From NCBI GenBank assembly GCA_963691705.1, contig OY829537.1, positions 71,941,352 through 72,005,351 on the forward strand: a DNA stretch of 64,000 nucleotides. Direction: 5' to 3'. Origin of the DNA: Viola odorata. Its lineage: Eukaryota; Streptophyta; Magnoliopsida; Malpighiales; Violaceae. This document shows positions 11,076-22,039 of this stretch, one piece after another; positions within the stretch are counted from its first letter, which is position 1; every line of letters starts with the position of its first letter. The notes beneath the pieces are model-generated. The model was not told the DNA's origin, searched no databases, and was given only the letters and a program-made list of their open reading frames with translations. The translations under genes were made by a program, and so were the position numbers.

Positions 11076-14000
11076 AGAGTTGTTCACTTTTGTTACCAGC
11101 GGCCTTGATACGAACCTAGAATGCATCTGCATCCTGTTCAGGCGGTAACAACCCCAAGGACAAGACTTTCCCACAATTTGCAGTCATAAGTAGTCCTCAC
11201 CTGATATTAGTATTTGCACTCACGCTCTGAAACAAGGTTAAGTGTTTTACGCTCATAAAGATGCAACTAACATGATACATAATTTCCAATTCGCAATGTC
11301 AATCCAAGTGAATAGACTTCAAATGAAGATGCACATGCATGGGCATTCTAATAATCGATGGGACTTTTACAGAAAATAATGAAGGGATATGAAATGTCTT
11401 GAAAGAAGCTTGTTTTGGTAAAGATGTGCTTTTCTGAAGAGTTTGAAGGTTTTTGATGAGTAGCGCTTGTCGATTGGCCCTGACGAGGGCGAGGCACGCA
11501 AGTTCCTTCATTTTTCCTGGGGATGTTTTCTTGAAAGAGTGCATGAGTTCTTGGACTCTCACTGGGAACGTTGTTTTCCCGTTGGTTAGGGGCCCTTTCC
11601 TTGAGTCTTGACTGGGGAACGTTTTCTTCTAGACTTCTTGAGTTTAGTTGTCCCTAGGCTGTGCTTGCTTCTGTTTTTCGATTGTTGTTTGTTTTTTTTT
11701 TTGAATGTCTCTAAGCATTTCTCTTTTTTTCTTTCTCTTTCTTCTTTCTTCTTTTCTTTTTCTTTTTTCCTTTTTTTTCCTTTTTTTTCTTTCTTTCTTT
11801 TTTTTATTTGAAATGCATCAGAGCAGAGCAAGCACAACCTTTGTCTCGATCTCTTCCTGTTCTGGCTTAAGGCCTTGGCCTTCATCTTTGGGTTTTTGGT
11901 CTCTCTTCAGTGATGGTTCTTAATGATCCTTCGGTGACCTTTTTCGTCTCCTTCGTCGTGAACTTGAACTTGGCGTGCTTTTCACTTCCAGCTAGCAATA
12001 TTAGCTGAAACTACTCCTTGGCTCCCGGGGTATGAGTGATAGTGAAGGTTTTTTAAGAGTGATGACACATGTGGTGGAAAGAGGGAAGAAACGAAAAAAA
12101 TAGAGAAGATCGTAAAAGTCCCACATCATTTTATTGCTATCCCATGTCTAATAGCACATGTACCCTGGATGTTATGTGAATTCAACTATTACTTAGTCAG
12201 GCACTTACACTCATGAAAGGATAAGGCATGATGGCTCGAAAATGCTTACCGGGATTTGTCTGTGATTGCTTACGTCTGAGAAAATCGTGGATATAAAAGC
12301 AAACAAGTAAGATCATGTATGACATGTAATTTTGATGGATGCCTTATTTAACAGAGGGATTGAACATCCCTGACCTATGAAATGCAAGAATATGTTGTGA
12401 GAGTATTATGGATTTTTATTTTAGCCGGGCTAAACAAGGATTTTTTTTTAATTGATTGATAGTTTAAAGCTAGGGCGCGGGGGACGACCTATTTGCAAGA
12501 GTCCAACGAGAATTTTAAAGGGTTGCCCCTAGTGGGCCAGACAACCGTACGCAATTTAAAGCTAACAAAGTGAGCAGGAACGAAAATAAATTTAACTAAG
12601 GGGGAAGAAAGATGAACTCCCCTGAAATGTGTAGCGGGGCTGCAAAGGCATCTTCCGTAAGCTTTATGCAGATGACAATGGGATGATTCAAGTCCCTGCG
12701 AAATGAAGAGGGGACAACGGAGTAGAAAAGAAAAACCGATTTGAAAATGAAAATGAGACAAGTTTTAGATTCTCCCTTTCCTTAGCCTGGCTTTTCGAGG
12801 GTGCCTACGGCGTGGTCCCAGTTCAGGAATGCTTTGCTTAGATGCTGATTGATTGGTTTCTTTTTCAGATGCTTTGCGGGAACCGCCGATCCAGGTCGAA
12901 GTGAGGATGAGATCCATATTTTTTCGTTCATTTGCTTACTGGCCCTTGCCGGACCATCGCTGATTTGCTCCGTGATTGCTCTGGGATAAGGGGAAAATCT
13001 TCTAACCCCGAAATGTGCAGCGGGGCTGCGAGGGCGTCTTTTTAGCAGTCTCACGCAGGCAACAATGGGGGCGACCAGTTCCTGAAAAAGATAAGGCGAG
13101 AAGAATGAGGAGTAAATGAAAGACAATTTTTAGAGAAAGTAATGCGATTGATAAGTTTTAAGCTCTCCCTTTTGGACGGGCCATCCGTGGGTCACCGCGG
13201 TGTGACTTGCATCGGATGTTGGTTGATGACGGCTTTGCTTTAGATGCTTTGCCGCAATTCTCATCTCGGCGCGGGTGATACTTGCAGTCCGGCTGTCCCT
13301 CTTCAGAGAGGAGTTCTGACGCTTTTTACAGCAAGGGATTGTGGATAAAATAAGTGAATACGATCACCGTCAGTCAGCAGTTAGTGGTCCACAAATTAAA
13401 GGATTGATCTTTATCGTGTTGATCATGGTGCGGACGTTGAGAAACTTCTTGAACAAGACTGCATTAAGTATGTTGATTGTGGTCCTGGGAGGACAACTTT
13501 TCATCGTGCTTCTTCTCCAGGAGTTTTGCATGCAAAGGGCGCTTGGCGACTGTGACATCTTGATGGTGAACTCTCCCGAATAAGCGAATGGAGACGGGAA
13601 CCTATGCCACTAGAATTCCAACAGCTCGGTCGGCATAGGATGGGCTTTGTGACTTTGGTCCAGCATTCAGTCCTCGCTCAAACTGGATAATAGTATTGCT
13701 GCGAAATTCTGACGGTGGATAGTCTTTAAGTTCTTGAATAGTGTTACAAGCTCAGACAATCCTCTCGACGATCGGATGATAGCTTTGCGGGGTGATCTCC
13801 CTTTATGCATTTAGTCCTTTGAGACTGGTCGCAGGATGTGCTGGTAGTACAATGAGGAAATAGAATTTTTTAATTTAGATGGTGACTGGTTTTTAAAATT
13901 TTCCTGATTCGCTCTTTAAGGCGGCCTGCTGCGGCAATTCTGGAGCTGCTACGAGGGGAATTCCCTGGTCCTATCGCGATGATGAGATGAGGTGTGAGAC

Positions 14001-14285
14001 ATTATGTTCCTGCAAAACTTAAGATTGATTAGTGGCGTTAGTCTAAGTGTCGTGTCTTACGTCTCGAATTACTCATTGGGAGCCACCAATGCCATGCCTC
14101 CTTTTGTCATCTCACAAGTTTAAGAAAAAGGAAAGAAAAGTTTTTAAAATAACAAGCATCTCTTGAAAAAACTCATTTTATTAATTTCAGGATAAACATT
14201 TGAGCGGTATTGTCATGAAAAAACCCTGTGTCTTTGATTTAGCAAGATGCATGGTCCGCGACACTTTAGGTTAAGTATATCTTGA
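11076..14285 (-). other. Non-coding 3' internal region of element 1
   Basis: No conserved protein was recognised. The region holds a 120-bp polypyrimidine tract at 11690-11808 (TTTTTTCTTTC-type simple repeat, which creates spurious open frames on both strands). It also has a pair of diverged direct repeats at about 12600-12710 and 13000-13090, sharing TGTGCAGCGGGGCTGC and GCAGGCAACAATGGG in similar form. Such a spacer between integrase and 3' LTR is normal for Tat elements. Confidence 0.6.
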
Positions 14286-15345
14286 CGGCATCGGCATTTA
14301 CCGTTCTTGGTAGGTCATCTCAATCCATATTGGTTAGCATTAGGGCACCCCCCGAGAATGCACTTTTAACTAAATACGGATCCTCGTACCTTGGGGCCCA
14401 CTTTCCTTGACTAGCCTCATGATGAGGGAGAATCTTCTTCAATACTAAATCCCCGGTCTTGAACTTGCGAGGTCGCACTTTCTTGTTATAAGCGTTGGCC
14501 ATCCTTTACTGATACAATTGCGCATGGCAGATAACGGTCAAGCGTTTCTCAAGAATGAGGTTTAACTGCTCGTACCTCACTTTTGCCCAATCAGATTCTT
14601 CTACTTCTGATTCTGCTAGGATTCTAAAGAAGGGATTTCTACTCAAGAGGAATTACGGCTTCCATGTTGTAGACTAACGAGTAGGGAGTTTCCCCTGTGG
14701 ATGTACGAGTTGCTATTCGGTAAGCATGCAGTGCGAAAGGAAGCATGTCATGCCAATCTTTGTTAGTGACCACCATTTTTTGGATGATCTTCTTCAAGTT
14801 TTTGTTTGCTGCTTCGACTGCGCTATTCATTTTTGGTCGATATGGTGACGAGTTTCAATGCTTCACCTTCCAACGTTGGCAAAGACCGTCGATCATTTTT
14901 CTGTTTAGATTAGTGTCGTTGTCTGTGATGATCATTTCTGGGACCCCATGGCGGCAAATGATGTTCTTCTCAATGAATCGTATGGTTGTTTTCTGAGTGA
15001 TGTTGGAGCAAGAGGCGGCTTCCACCCACTTGGTGAGGTAATCGATTGCCACGAGGATGAAGCGATGGCCATTAGAGGCCTTCGGGTGAATTTGGCCGAT
15101 GATGTCGATTCCTCACATCGCAAATGGCCAAGGCGACGTCATGTTGAAGAGAGGGGTCAGAGGGACATGGAGATAGTCCGCGTAAATCTGACATTTGTGG
15201 CATTTTCGGAAGTAGTCAATGCAATCTCGTTCGATGGTGAGCCAAAAATAACCTTGTCTCATTATTTGTCTCGCCATCATATGTCCACTTGCGTGCGTGG
15301 AACAAACCCCTTCGTGGATCTCTGTTATGATTCTCTTGGCCTAAG
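14286..15345 (-). pseudogene. Element 1 integrase (broken)
   Basis: Minus-strand pieces encode the integrase core and C-terminus. 15052-14855 has YLTKWVEAAS and the second catalytic Asp in ITDNDTNL, where the family has DNGTN. 14830-14639 has the catalytic Glu in AVEAANKNLKK and an HAYRIATRTSTGETPYSLVY segment. 14502-14320 has FKTGDLVLKKILPHHEASQG, the start of the GPY/F-type C-terminal domain. The pieces are separated by a stop and a frame change. Element 2 has the same protein in better condition at 22040-23100. The protein would join element DNA to the chromosome; this copy cannot. Confidence 0.85.
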
Positions 15346-15990
15346 CTACGGTGACGCAACGAAGTAAAGCTCCATCAGCTCTCCTTTTATACAAAACTTC
15401 ACCGTCGAGGTAGAAGTCTAGCGCTAAGCGTTGGAGGGTCTTTTTGCTAACCCGACTTGCCCCCGGTGGATACTCCCAGTTTCTGATAAATTGTATTAAG
15501 TCGTGGAACCATGGCTTTCCATTAGGTTCTTCTTCCAAGGTGACACAACATGCCGGAGTTTCCTTTACTTCCACCCTTAATGGTTGAAGCATTACTCCGC
15601 ATTCTAACTTGAACATTGAGGCCAATGTGGCTAACGCGTCTGCGAAGCGGTTCTTTTCTCTGTCGACTCGGTTGAATTTGGTTTTCTCGAATTCCCGCGT
15701 GAGTTGGGTGAGTAACCTTTGATAAGGGATGAGCTTGGAGTCCCGTGTCTACCACAAATCCTAGGGGCTTGGTAGATGACGAGGGCTGAATCGCCGAAGA
15801 TTTTGAGCTTTTTTACTTTTAAGTACATTGCTGCCGTCAGACCGTTGATGCATGCCTCGTACTCGGTGATGTTGTTGGTACATGGGAAGTTCAACTTGCA
15901 TGCTATGGGGAATGGGCGGCCATCTGGGGCTATGACCACGGCTCCTACACCCTTGCCTGAGAGGTTCACTGCACCGTCGAAAAACATAGT
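15346..15990 (-). pseudogene. Element 1 second (Tat-type) RNase H and linker
   Basis: The frame ending near 15631 starts MFFDGAVNLSGKGVGAVVIA, followed by CTNNITEYEAC and FGDSALVIYQ. These are the D-E-D residues of the extra RNase H that Tat elements acquired from plant-type genes. The reading frame then shifts; 15625-15341 carries the following linker ASMFKLECGVMLQPLRVEVK and a LDGEVLYKRRADGALLRCV segment. The integrase N-terminal HHCC region should follow. Stops and the frameshift make it non-functional. Confidence 0.85.
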
Positions 15991-17702
15991 TCACCAATCA
16001 TCTTCTCTAAGATCTTCCGTGATCTCATCACTAATCAATACGATGTCCTCATCCGGGAAGTAGAAGCTCAACGACTCATATTCGCCCAAGGCGTGATCAG
16101 CCAAGTGATCGGCAAGGGCGCTTGCCTTAGCCACCTTTCGTGTTACATATATGATCTCGTGCTCGGTCAATAAGACTTGCCATCTACAAATGCGGCTTGA
16201 CAGATACGGCTTCTCGAAGATGTACTTCAAGGGATCCATGCGGGAGATTAGTTATGTCGTGTAATACAACATGTACTGCCGGAGCCTTCGGGCGCACCAT
16301 GCTAGGGTGCAACAAGTTCGTTCCAACATGGAGTAGCGCATTTCGCATTTGTTGAATTTTTTGCTAAGGTAGTAGATGGCTTGTTCACGCCTTCCTGACT
16401 CATCGTGTTGTCCCAAAACGCAACCCATAGCACTAGCCGTGACTGTCATATACATGAGCAAGGGACGTCCTGGCGTCGGGGGAACTAGTACAGGTGGGCT
16501 TTGCAGATATGTCTTGATTTTCTCAAAGGCTTTCTGGAAATCTTCATCCCATTCTACATCTCCATGCGTGCTTAACATTTTGAACATCGGCTCGTAGGTA
16601 AGTGTTAACTGGCTGATAAAGCGAGCGATGTAGTTGATGCGTCCTAAGAAGCTTCGTACTTCTTTTTCGGTGCTGGGAGAGGGTAGCTCTTGAATTGCCT
16701 TTATCTTATCAGGATCCACTTCTATGCCTTTGTTGCTGACGATGAATCCTAACAACTTCCCGGAGGTCACTCCAAAGGTACACTTAGCTGGGTTTAGTCG
16801 TAGCTGAAATAGTCTCAACCTTTCAAATACCTTATTTAGGATGTCTACATGATCTTGCGTCCCGCGAGATTTGGCTATCATGTCGTCGACATATATTTCC
16901 AATTCTTTATGCATCATGTCATGGAAAAGGGTGACGGCAGCACGTTGGTAAGTGGCTCATGCGTTCTTTAATCCGAAGGGCATTACTTTGTAGCAGAAGG
17001 TTCCCAGGGCGTGATGAAGGTCATTTTTTCACTGTCTTCGGGTGCCATCTTGATCTGATTGTATCCCGAAAATCCATCCATAAAGGAGAACATGTCGTTA
17101 CTGGCGGCACTATCCACCAAGATGTCGATATGGGGAAGCGGGAAGTCATCTTTAGGGCTGGCTCGATTAAGATCCTGAAAGTCCACGCACATGCGGACCT
17201 TCCCATCTTTCTTAGGCACTGGCACTATATTGGCGATCCATTCTGGGTACTCGGTAACTCTTAAGAAACCCGCATCTAGTTGCTTGGTAACTTCTTCTAT
17301 GATTTTCAAAATGATGTCTGGATGCATCCTCCGGAGTTTTTGTTTGACAGGTTTAAACTCAAGTCTCAACGGGATGCGATGCTCAACTATCCCGGGATCA
17401 AGACCTGGCATATCGGCGTATGACCATGCGAACACGTCCGAGTAGTCTTTGAGGAGGGAAATCAACCTTTCTCTCTGAGTCGTGTCCAGGGTAGTTCCAA
17501 TCTTAACCAACTTCTGATTCTCATTGCTTGCCCCCAAATTTACTTCGTCCAATTCCTCCTGATGAGGGGTTATTTCCTTTTCTGAACTTTCCAATAAACG
17601 GGTCAATTCGCTGGGGATTTCGGCCTTATCTTCGGTTGTAACGACAATTTCTTCGCCAGTAAAGACATAGGTTTTATCAAGACAATCCGAACTAATATTC
17701 AT
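15991..17702 (-). pseudogene. Element 1 reverse transcriptase and first RNase H
   Basis: 17702-16983 encodes MPGLDPGIVEHRIPL, then VRMCVDFQDLNRASPKDDFP and the motif A stretch FSFMDGFSGYNQI. A one-base frame change near 17000 separates this from 16917-16252, which has YVDDMIAKS (catalytic motif C), the thumb (LGRINYIARFISQLTLTYEP) and the start of the first RNase H (TVTASAMGCVLGQ). 16239-15991 completes the connection domain. The first RNase H has TVTAS where active enzymes have a D-A-S type motif, as is usual in Tat elements that rely on the second domain. The copy is broken by one frameshift and several stops. Confidence 0.9.
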
Positions 17703-18108
17703 CCTGAAAATAAAAAATGCAAAAAAGAAGAGATGCGTAAAATGAAAATTGCATATATATATTGATTTTTAACAAAGGGGAACGTGAGTTCCTACAAAAT
17801 TATTTTCGTAAGAAAACGTGCAAACATATATATATTTTTTTCAAAAGGAGTAATTACGGAGAGACATCCGGAAGTATGGTGATGGTCCAGTTGCACACAG
17901 ACTCTCCTGACTTCTTTACGAAAATGACTGAACCAGGCGACGATTCTTCTTCTCCTAGAGTGCAAATACGGAGATTCGTTACCTTGATCGGACTTTCATT
18001 GATGGTTTCAGCTGCGAAGGGGAACGTGGTTCTGATATGGGGGATTTGCATTTTACCACTTGGCGCAGAACGTCCAAATAGCTTAGCCAGCTGTCTTTCT
18101 TTCTTCTC
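17703..18108 (-). other. Element 1 protease-RT connector
   Basis: No intact reading frame spans this stretch between the protease frame and RT. Minus-strand fragments such as CTLGEEESSPGSVIFVKKSG resemble the equivalent part of element 2 (25693-25974), so it is degraded polyprotein linker rather than a separate gene. Confidence 0.5.
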
Positions 18109-19368
18109 TTAGGCAATCTTGGCAAAATCGGCCTCGCTGGGTTGGTACCCTAAACCAAAGCGGTCTTCGAAGATCTTTAGAGATGCCGAACCTTTTAACC
18201 CTTGTAACTTGGCCCCTAGCCTTTTTCCCAGTTGGAAATTTCCCTCTAGTATTGACTTAGTGGTTGTTTCGGCTATTTCAGATTTCGAGGCTTCGAAATC
18301 GGGGGATCTTTCCTTGATCCAATCAGCGTTGAAGATTTCGAAGGCTTGAAAAGAACTCTCCAAGGTTTTGGAAGTCTCGATGTAAGGCACGGACGAATGT
18401 TTGGCCAGGATCAAGGCTTCCTCTACCTTGATCGTGACATTGTCTTTGACGTACCTGAGGCATTGATGTAGGGAAGAGGGGACGACTCTTGCCGAATGGA
18501 TCCACGACCGTCCTAGCAGCATGCTGTAAGTAGGTTGGATTTCCATGATCTGAAATGTCAAGGCGAAAGTGTGGGGCCCGATGACCATATCCAATTTGAA
18601 ATTTCCGATGATCTCTCGAGTGGTCCCATCGAAAGCCCTAGCCATCATTCCGCTAGGTTTCATGTGAGAAAAATCAACCGGTAGTTGTTCGAGGACATGC
18701 CTGGGCATGACATTTAGTGCGGACCCGTTATCAATCAGGGGTTTTGCTATGACATGTCCCTTGCATTCTACCGTGATGTATAGGGCCTTGTTGTGACCTC
18801 TTCCTGCGGGGTCGATCTCTCCTTCGGAGAAAGAAATGCTGCTTAGGGCTTGAATTCTTCCGACAAGGTTTTCCACCCCTTCCGTGGTGATATCCTTAGT
18901 CATGAAGGCTTGTTTCAAGACTTTTAAGAGAGCTTGGCGATGAGGTTCTGAAGTAAGGATTAGCTCCATGATGGAAATACGAGCTGGGGTTTTCTTTAGT
19001 TGTTCGATGATGCTGAACTCGCTCTGTTTCATGATTTTGAGGAACTCAGCTGTCTCGTCCTCGGTTACAGGTTTGTTCAACCCTTGCGTCTCTTCTACCG
19101 TCTCTTCGTGGATCAAAGGATTTTTTCCTTTGGCCTGTCGTTGTTTCTCTACTTCCTCCGATATGTAGCATCTTCCGGTGCGGGTCATGCCCCCGATATG
19201 AGAGGTTTCGCCGATAGCGAGCCCTGCTGGTGCGGCGATAGGAGGAGTGGTGACTACCGTGTATCCGTAGTCAAATGGGATTGCATGTAAGTCTTGGCTA
19301 GGAGTATTCACAACAAATGTGAACACTACTTTACGTAGGGTCATGGTCGTATTCCCTGTTTGGGCCAC
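18109..19368 (-). pseudogene. Element 1 aspartic protease and flanking polyprotein
   Basis: A 419-codon open frame covers the gag-pol border. It contains a retropepsin-like core: LIDNGSALNVMPRHVLEQLP, with the catalytic Asp in the D-N-G-S-A form typical of Tat elements rather than DTG/DSG, and a second hairpin ending MLLGRSWIHSA. N-terminal to this is SEFSIIEQLKKTPARISIMEL, a conserved Tat segment. It joins RT only after frame changes. The frame itself is open, but the polyprotein around it is not, so I treat it as part of a dead element. Confidence 0.88.
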
Positions 19369-19896
19369 ATATTCGAAGGAATAGGGTGCTGGAGAATTGT
19401 CCTCGATGGCGTTGATTGCTCCTCTGGTTTTCCCTTCGGTCTGAATGATCTCGAATGTTGTAAGTTGCTCGACTTTCTACCAAAAAAGTCTGCAATCCTA
19501 GATTTCGTGCTTGCTTTCCCCTTGGCAGAATAGGCACAGGGCCTGATTATTCTCTGGGTATGGCAGGTGTCCACTTTTAGCCAATGCAAAGAAAAGTTCT
19601 TCTTTGGGCGCTACTCTCGCCGAAGGGAGAGAATCGTTGATTTCTTCGGAAGAAATGTCGTTCATCCCAGGATTATGGTGCGGCAGAGGACTGGACGCCA
19701 CGTCAAGACCCTTTGCTAAACCTTTGGAAGAGATTCGTCCGCGTTTGGTCAAATGATCGACCTTTTCTCTAAAGGCGTAACAGTCTTCCAAGGAGTGTCC
19801 TCGGGTTCTGGCGTGATATTCGCAGCTAACCTTTGGATCATACCAACTAGGGTAAGGAGTCGGTTGAGGCGAGAGCGGAGATGGCGTAACGCAAAG
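19340..19896 (-). pseudogene. Element 1 gag, C-terminal part with zinc knuckle
   Basis: 19899-19498 encodes CEYHARTRGHSLEDC, a C-x2-H-x5-H-x4-C variant knuckle seen in Tat gag proteins, then a second LCLFCQGESKHEI segment. The main gag (capsid) domain is missing: the sequence changes to LTR of element 2 at 19897. The open frame continues into LTR sequence for a few codons only by chance. The junction marks a deletion that removed the start of gag, its leader and the primer-binding site. Confidence 0.85.
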
Positions 19897-20993
19897 CACA
19901 TACTACTATCTCCTTCTCCCTTTCCTGCAAAACGCAAAGCAACACAGAAGCAAGCACAAAAACAAAACCCAATAGGAAAAAAGGTAAACAAAAAAAATAA
20001 ACAAAAAAAGCAAGAGAGGGAATGAACAGGGGAGGTTGCGGTGTGGTTGATGGGTAGAGTAGATTGGCGACAAGCAAACGGAAGGAACAACGTTGAGAAA
20101 CAGCGGCCATGGCAGCGAGCAATAGCAGCAACGGAGACAAGTAGTGGCGGCAACGGCGAAGGCAGCAACAATGGTGGGGTGCGGCGGCGATACTGATTCG
20201 GGTTAGATTTTTCTGTGATATGGATCGGGTTGGATTTTGGTGATGGTTTTGGGTGATTTGATGGTTGGCGTTTTGGTGGTTGGTGATATGGTGGTGGGTG
20301 GTTGGGTTAGGCTGATGGATGAGGCTGGATGTTGTTTGGTGTGGGGTTGCGGTGGTTATGGTGCGGCAAGGGAGAGGATGAAGATTTGGCAGAGATTGAA
20401 GGAAACTGAGGAACTGACAGAGATTGAAGGGAATTTGGAGGAATTGAGAGTGTTTTTTTTTTGGAATTCACCTCCCCTGAAATTGAGCGAGTGGCTGGTA
20501 TTTATAGAGGGTGAGGTAGGGGTCCGGCGATTGCTGGGAGAAGTAGAGAGGAGGTAGGGGAGAGGGTAGGAGATCAGTGCATTAATTCAATTCCTGGACA
20601 CGAGGTAACGGGTAGGAGCAGAGACGATCTTGAATGTCAGAGATCTTTGAAAAATGGAGGGGCGTATCTGATTTTGTTTGAAAATTGGAGAGGTGAGCCG
20701 ACTGTGTCTGATTTCGTTTGAAAAATAAGGAGGAAGAGAGGTGGTTCGACGATTATGGGTAATTAGTTTGAGCTAATGGTCCGATAAACCGATAAAAGCT
20801 CAAATAAAAATACGAACAAAAAATAAAATAAAATTCAAGGATATGAAAAATAAATAACAGCAATAATAATAATGATAATAATAATAATAATATTTAACAA
20901 TATAATTAACAATAATTATAGACGATAAAATAAAAAATGTAGGTATGTTATGATATAGTAATGATTACTCATGTCAAAAATCGGGTAGCAACA
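19897..20993 (-). repeat. 3' LTR of element 2, first 1.1 kb only
   Basis: This segment equals 33249-34345, both 1097 bp, with about 28 base differences by hand count and no length change. It holds the U3 TATA box (CTATAAATA on the minus strand, about 20499-20508). The remaining 1.6 kb of this LTR is missing. Proline- and glycine-rich frames on the plus strand (for example 20237-20557) occur identically in the other copy and are LTR sequence, not genes. Confidence 0.92.
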
Positions 20994-21057
20994 GTTGCCC
21001 CCTCTTTACTGTCTTATCACAAGTAAAGTGTGACTGAAAGTTTTGATGAGCAGTAAA
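20994..21057 (-). promoter_or_regulatory. Polypurine tract and hairpin, element 2
   Basis: AAAGAGGGGGCAAC on the minus strand abuts the 3' LTR. TTTACTGTCTTATC (21005-21018) and GATGAGCAGTAAA (21045-21057) form the counterpart of the hairpin beside element 1, with a longer 26-base loop. Conservation of both parts between two diverged elements suggests use in plus-strand priming or packaging; this is inference. Confidence 0.7.
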
Positions 21058-21189
21058 GACGGTTGCCCCAGTACCATGAATGTTCTAAATACGGAATGAC
21101 ATAAGAGCATAAATCTTAAAAGCAGGAAAATAAAATGACTCCACTTGCACACCATGATGCAGAAATGTAAATTGTGAAAATGTGTTCTT

Positions 21190-21745
21190 AACTCCACTCG
21201 GATGTTGATGCGAAAATTTAAATTGCTTTACTGCAAATTTACCTCTATTCGAACGTTTGATGCAGAAATTTAAATTGCGGGAAAATAAATTCAGCTCCAC
21301 TCGGATGCTGATGTCTCCACTCGGATGCCTCGCGAGAATGTAAAATGCGGCTTCAGTTGGACGTCTCCTTTTGAATACCACGACATATAAACGTAAATTC
21401 AGCTCTACTCAGACGCTGATGGCTCCACTCGGACGCCTTGCAAAAAATATAAATTCAGCTCCACTCGGACACTTATGACTACACTCGGATGTCTTGCAAA
21501 AATGTAAATTCAGCTCCACTCGGACGCTGATGAATAACGGCTCTACTTAGACGCCGACAACTCCACTCGGACGTTGCTAAATTTAGCTCCACTCGGACGC
21601 CTTATAAACTCAATTCCCTCGGACACTGATGGTTCCACTCGGACACCTTGCAGAAAGTAAAATATGGCTACACTCCTCTCGAATTCCTTGATACAAAAAT
21701 GTAAATCCAGCTCTACTCAGACGCTGGTGGCTTCCACTTAGATGC
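21190..21745. repeat. Minisatellite: CTCCACTCGGACGC units in element 2
   Basis: About a dozen imperfect copies of GCTCCACTCGGACGC alternate with TGATGGCT or TTGCAAAAATGTAAATTCA spacers. The array occupies the same 3' untranslated position as the unrelated array of element 1. Confidence 0.85.
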
Positions 21746-22039
21746 CTTGCAAATTGTAAATTCAGATTTTGATCCTTAACAAGTACCTCTGCAAAACAAA
21801 GGTTAAATTCCTGCAAAACTAATATTGATTTGTGAAATAAGGCTAAAAGTAGCCTTTATAATCTGGACTATTCCCCGTGACCGTTGATACCATGCTTCTT
21901 TTCTATCGCCTCAAGATGAGAATTTTAAATATGCAAGTTAAAAAATGCTCATTTTATTAATTCAGAATGAATATTAGATTGTCTTGTCATGACAAAGGCC
22001 TGTGTCTTCTGATTGAAGAGAGGCGTGGTCTATAGATTT
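21746..22039 (-). other. Element 2 sequence between the repeat array and integrase
   Basis: No motif was recognised. It is the end of the 3' untranslated region; the integrase stop codon lies just to its right. Confidence 0.5.

Noticed and set aside
11586..11923. Lysine-rich and Phe/Ser/Leu-rich open frames
   Set aside because: They are translation of a CT/GA simple repeat, open in several frames by composition.
19847..20557. Frames encoding hydrophobic or glycine/valine-rich proteins
   Set aside because: They are part of the element 2 LTR (repeated at 33142-33909); one of them crosses a deletion junction.
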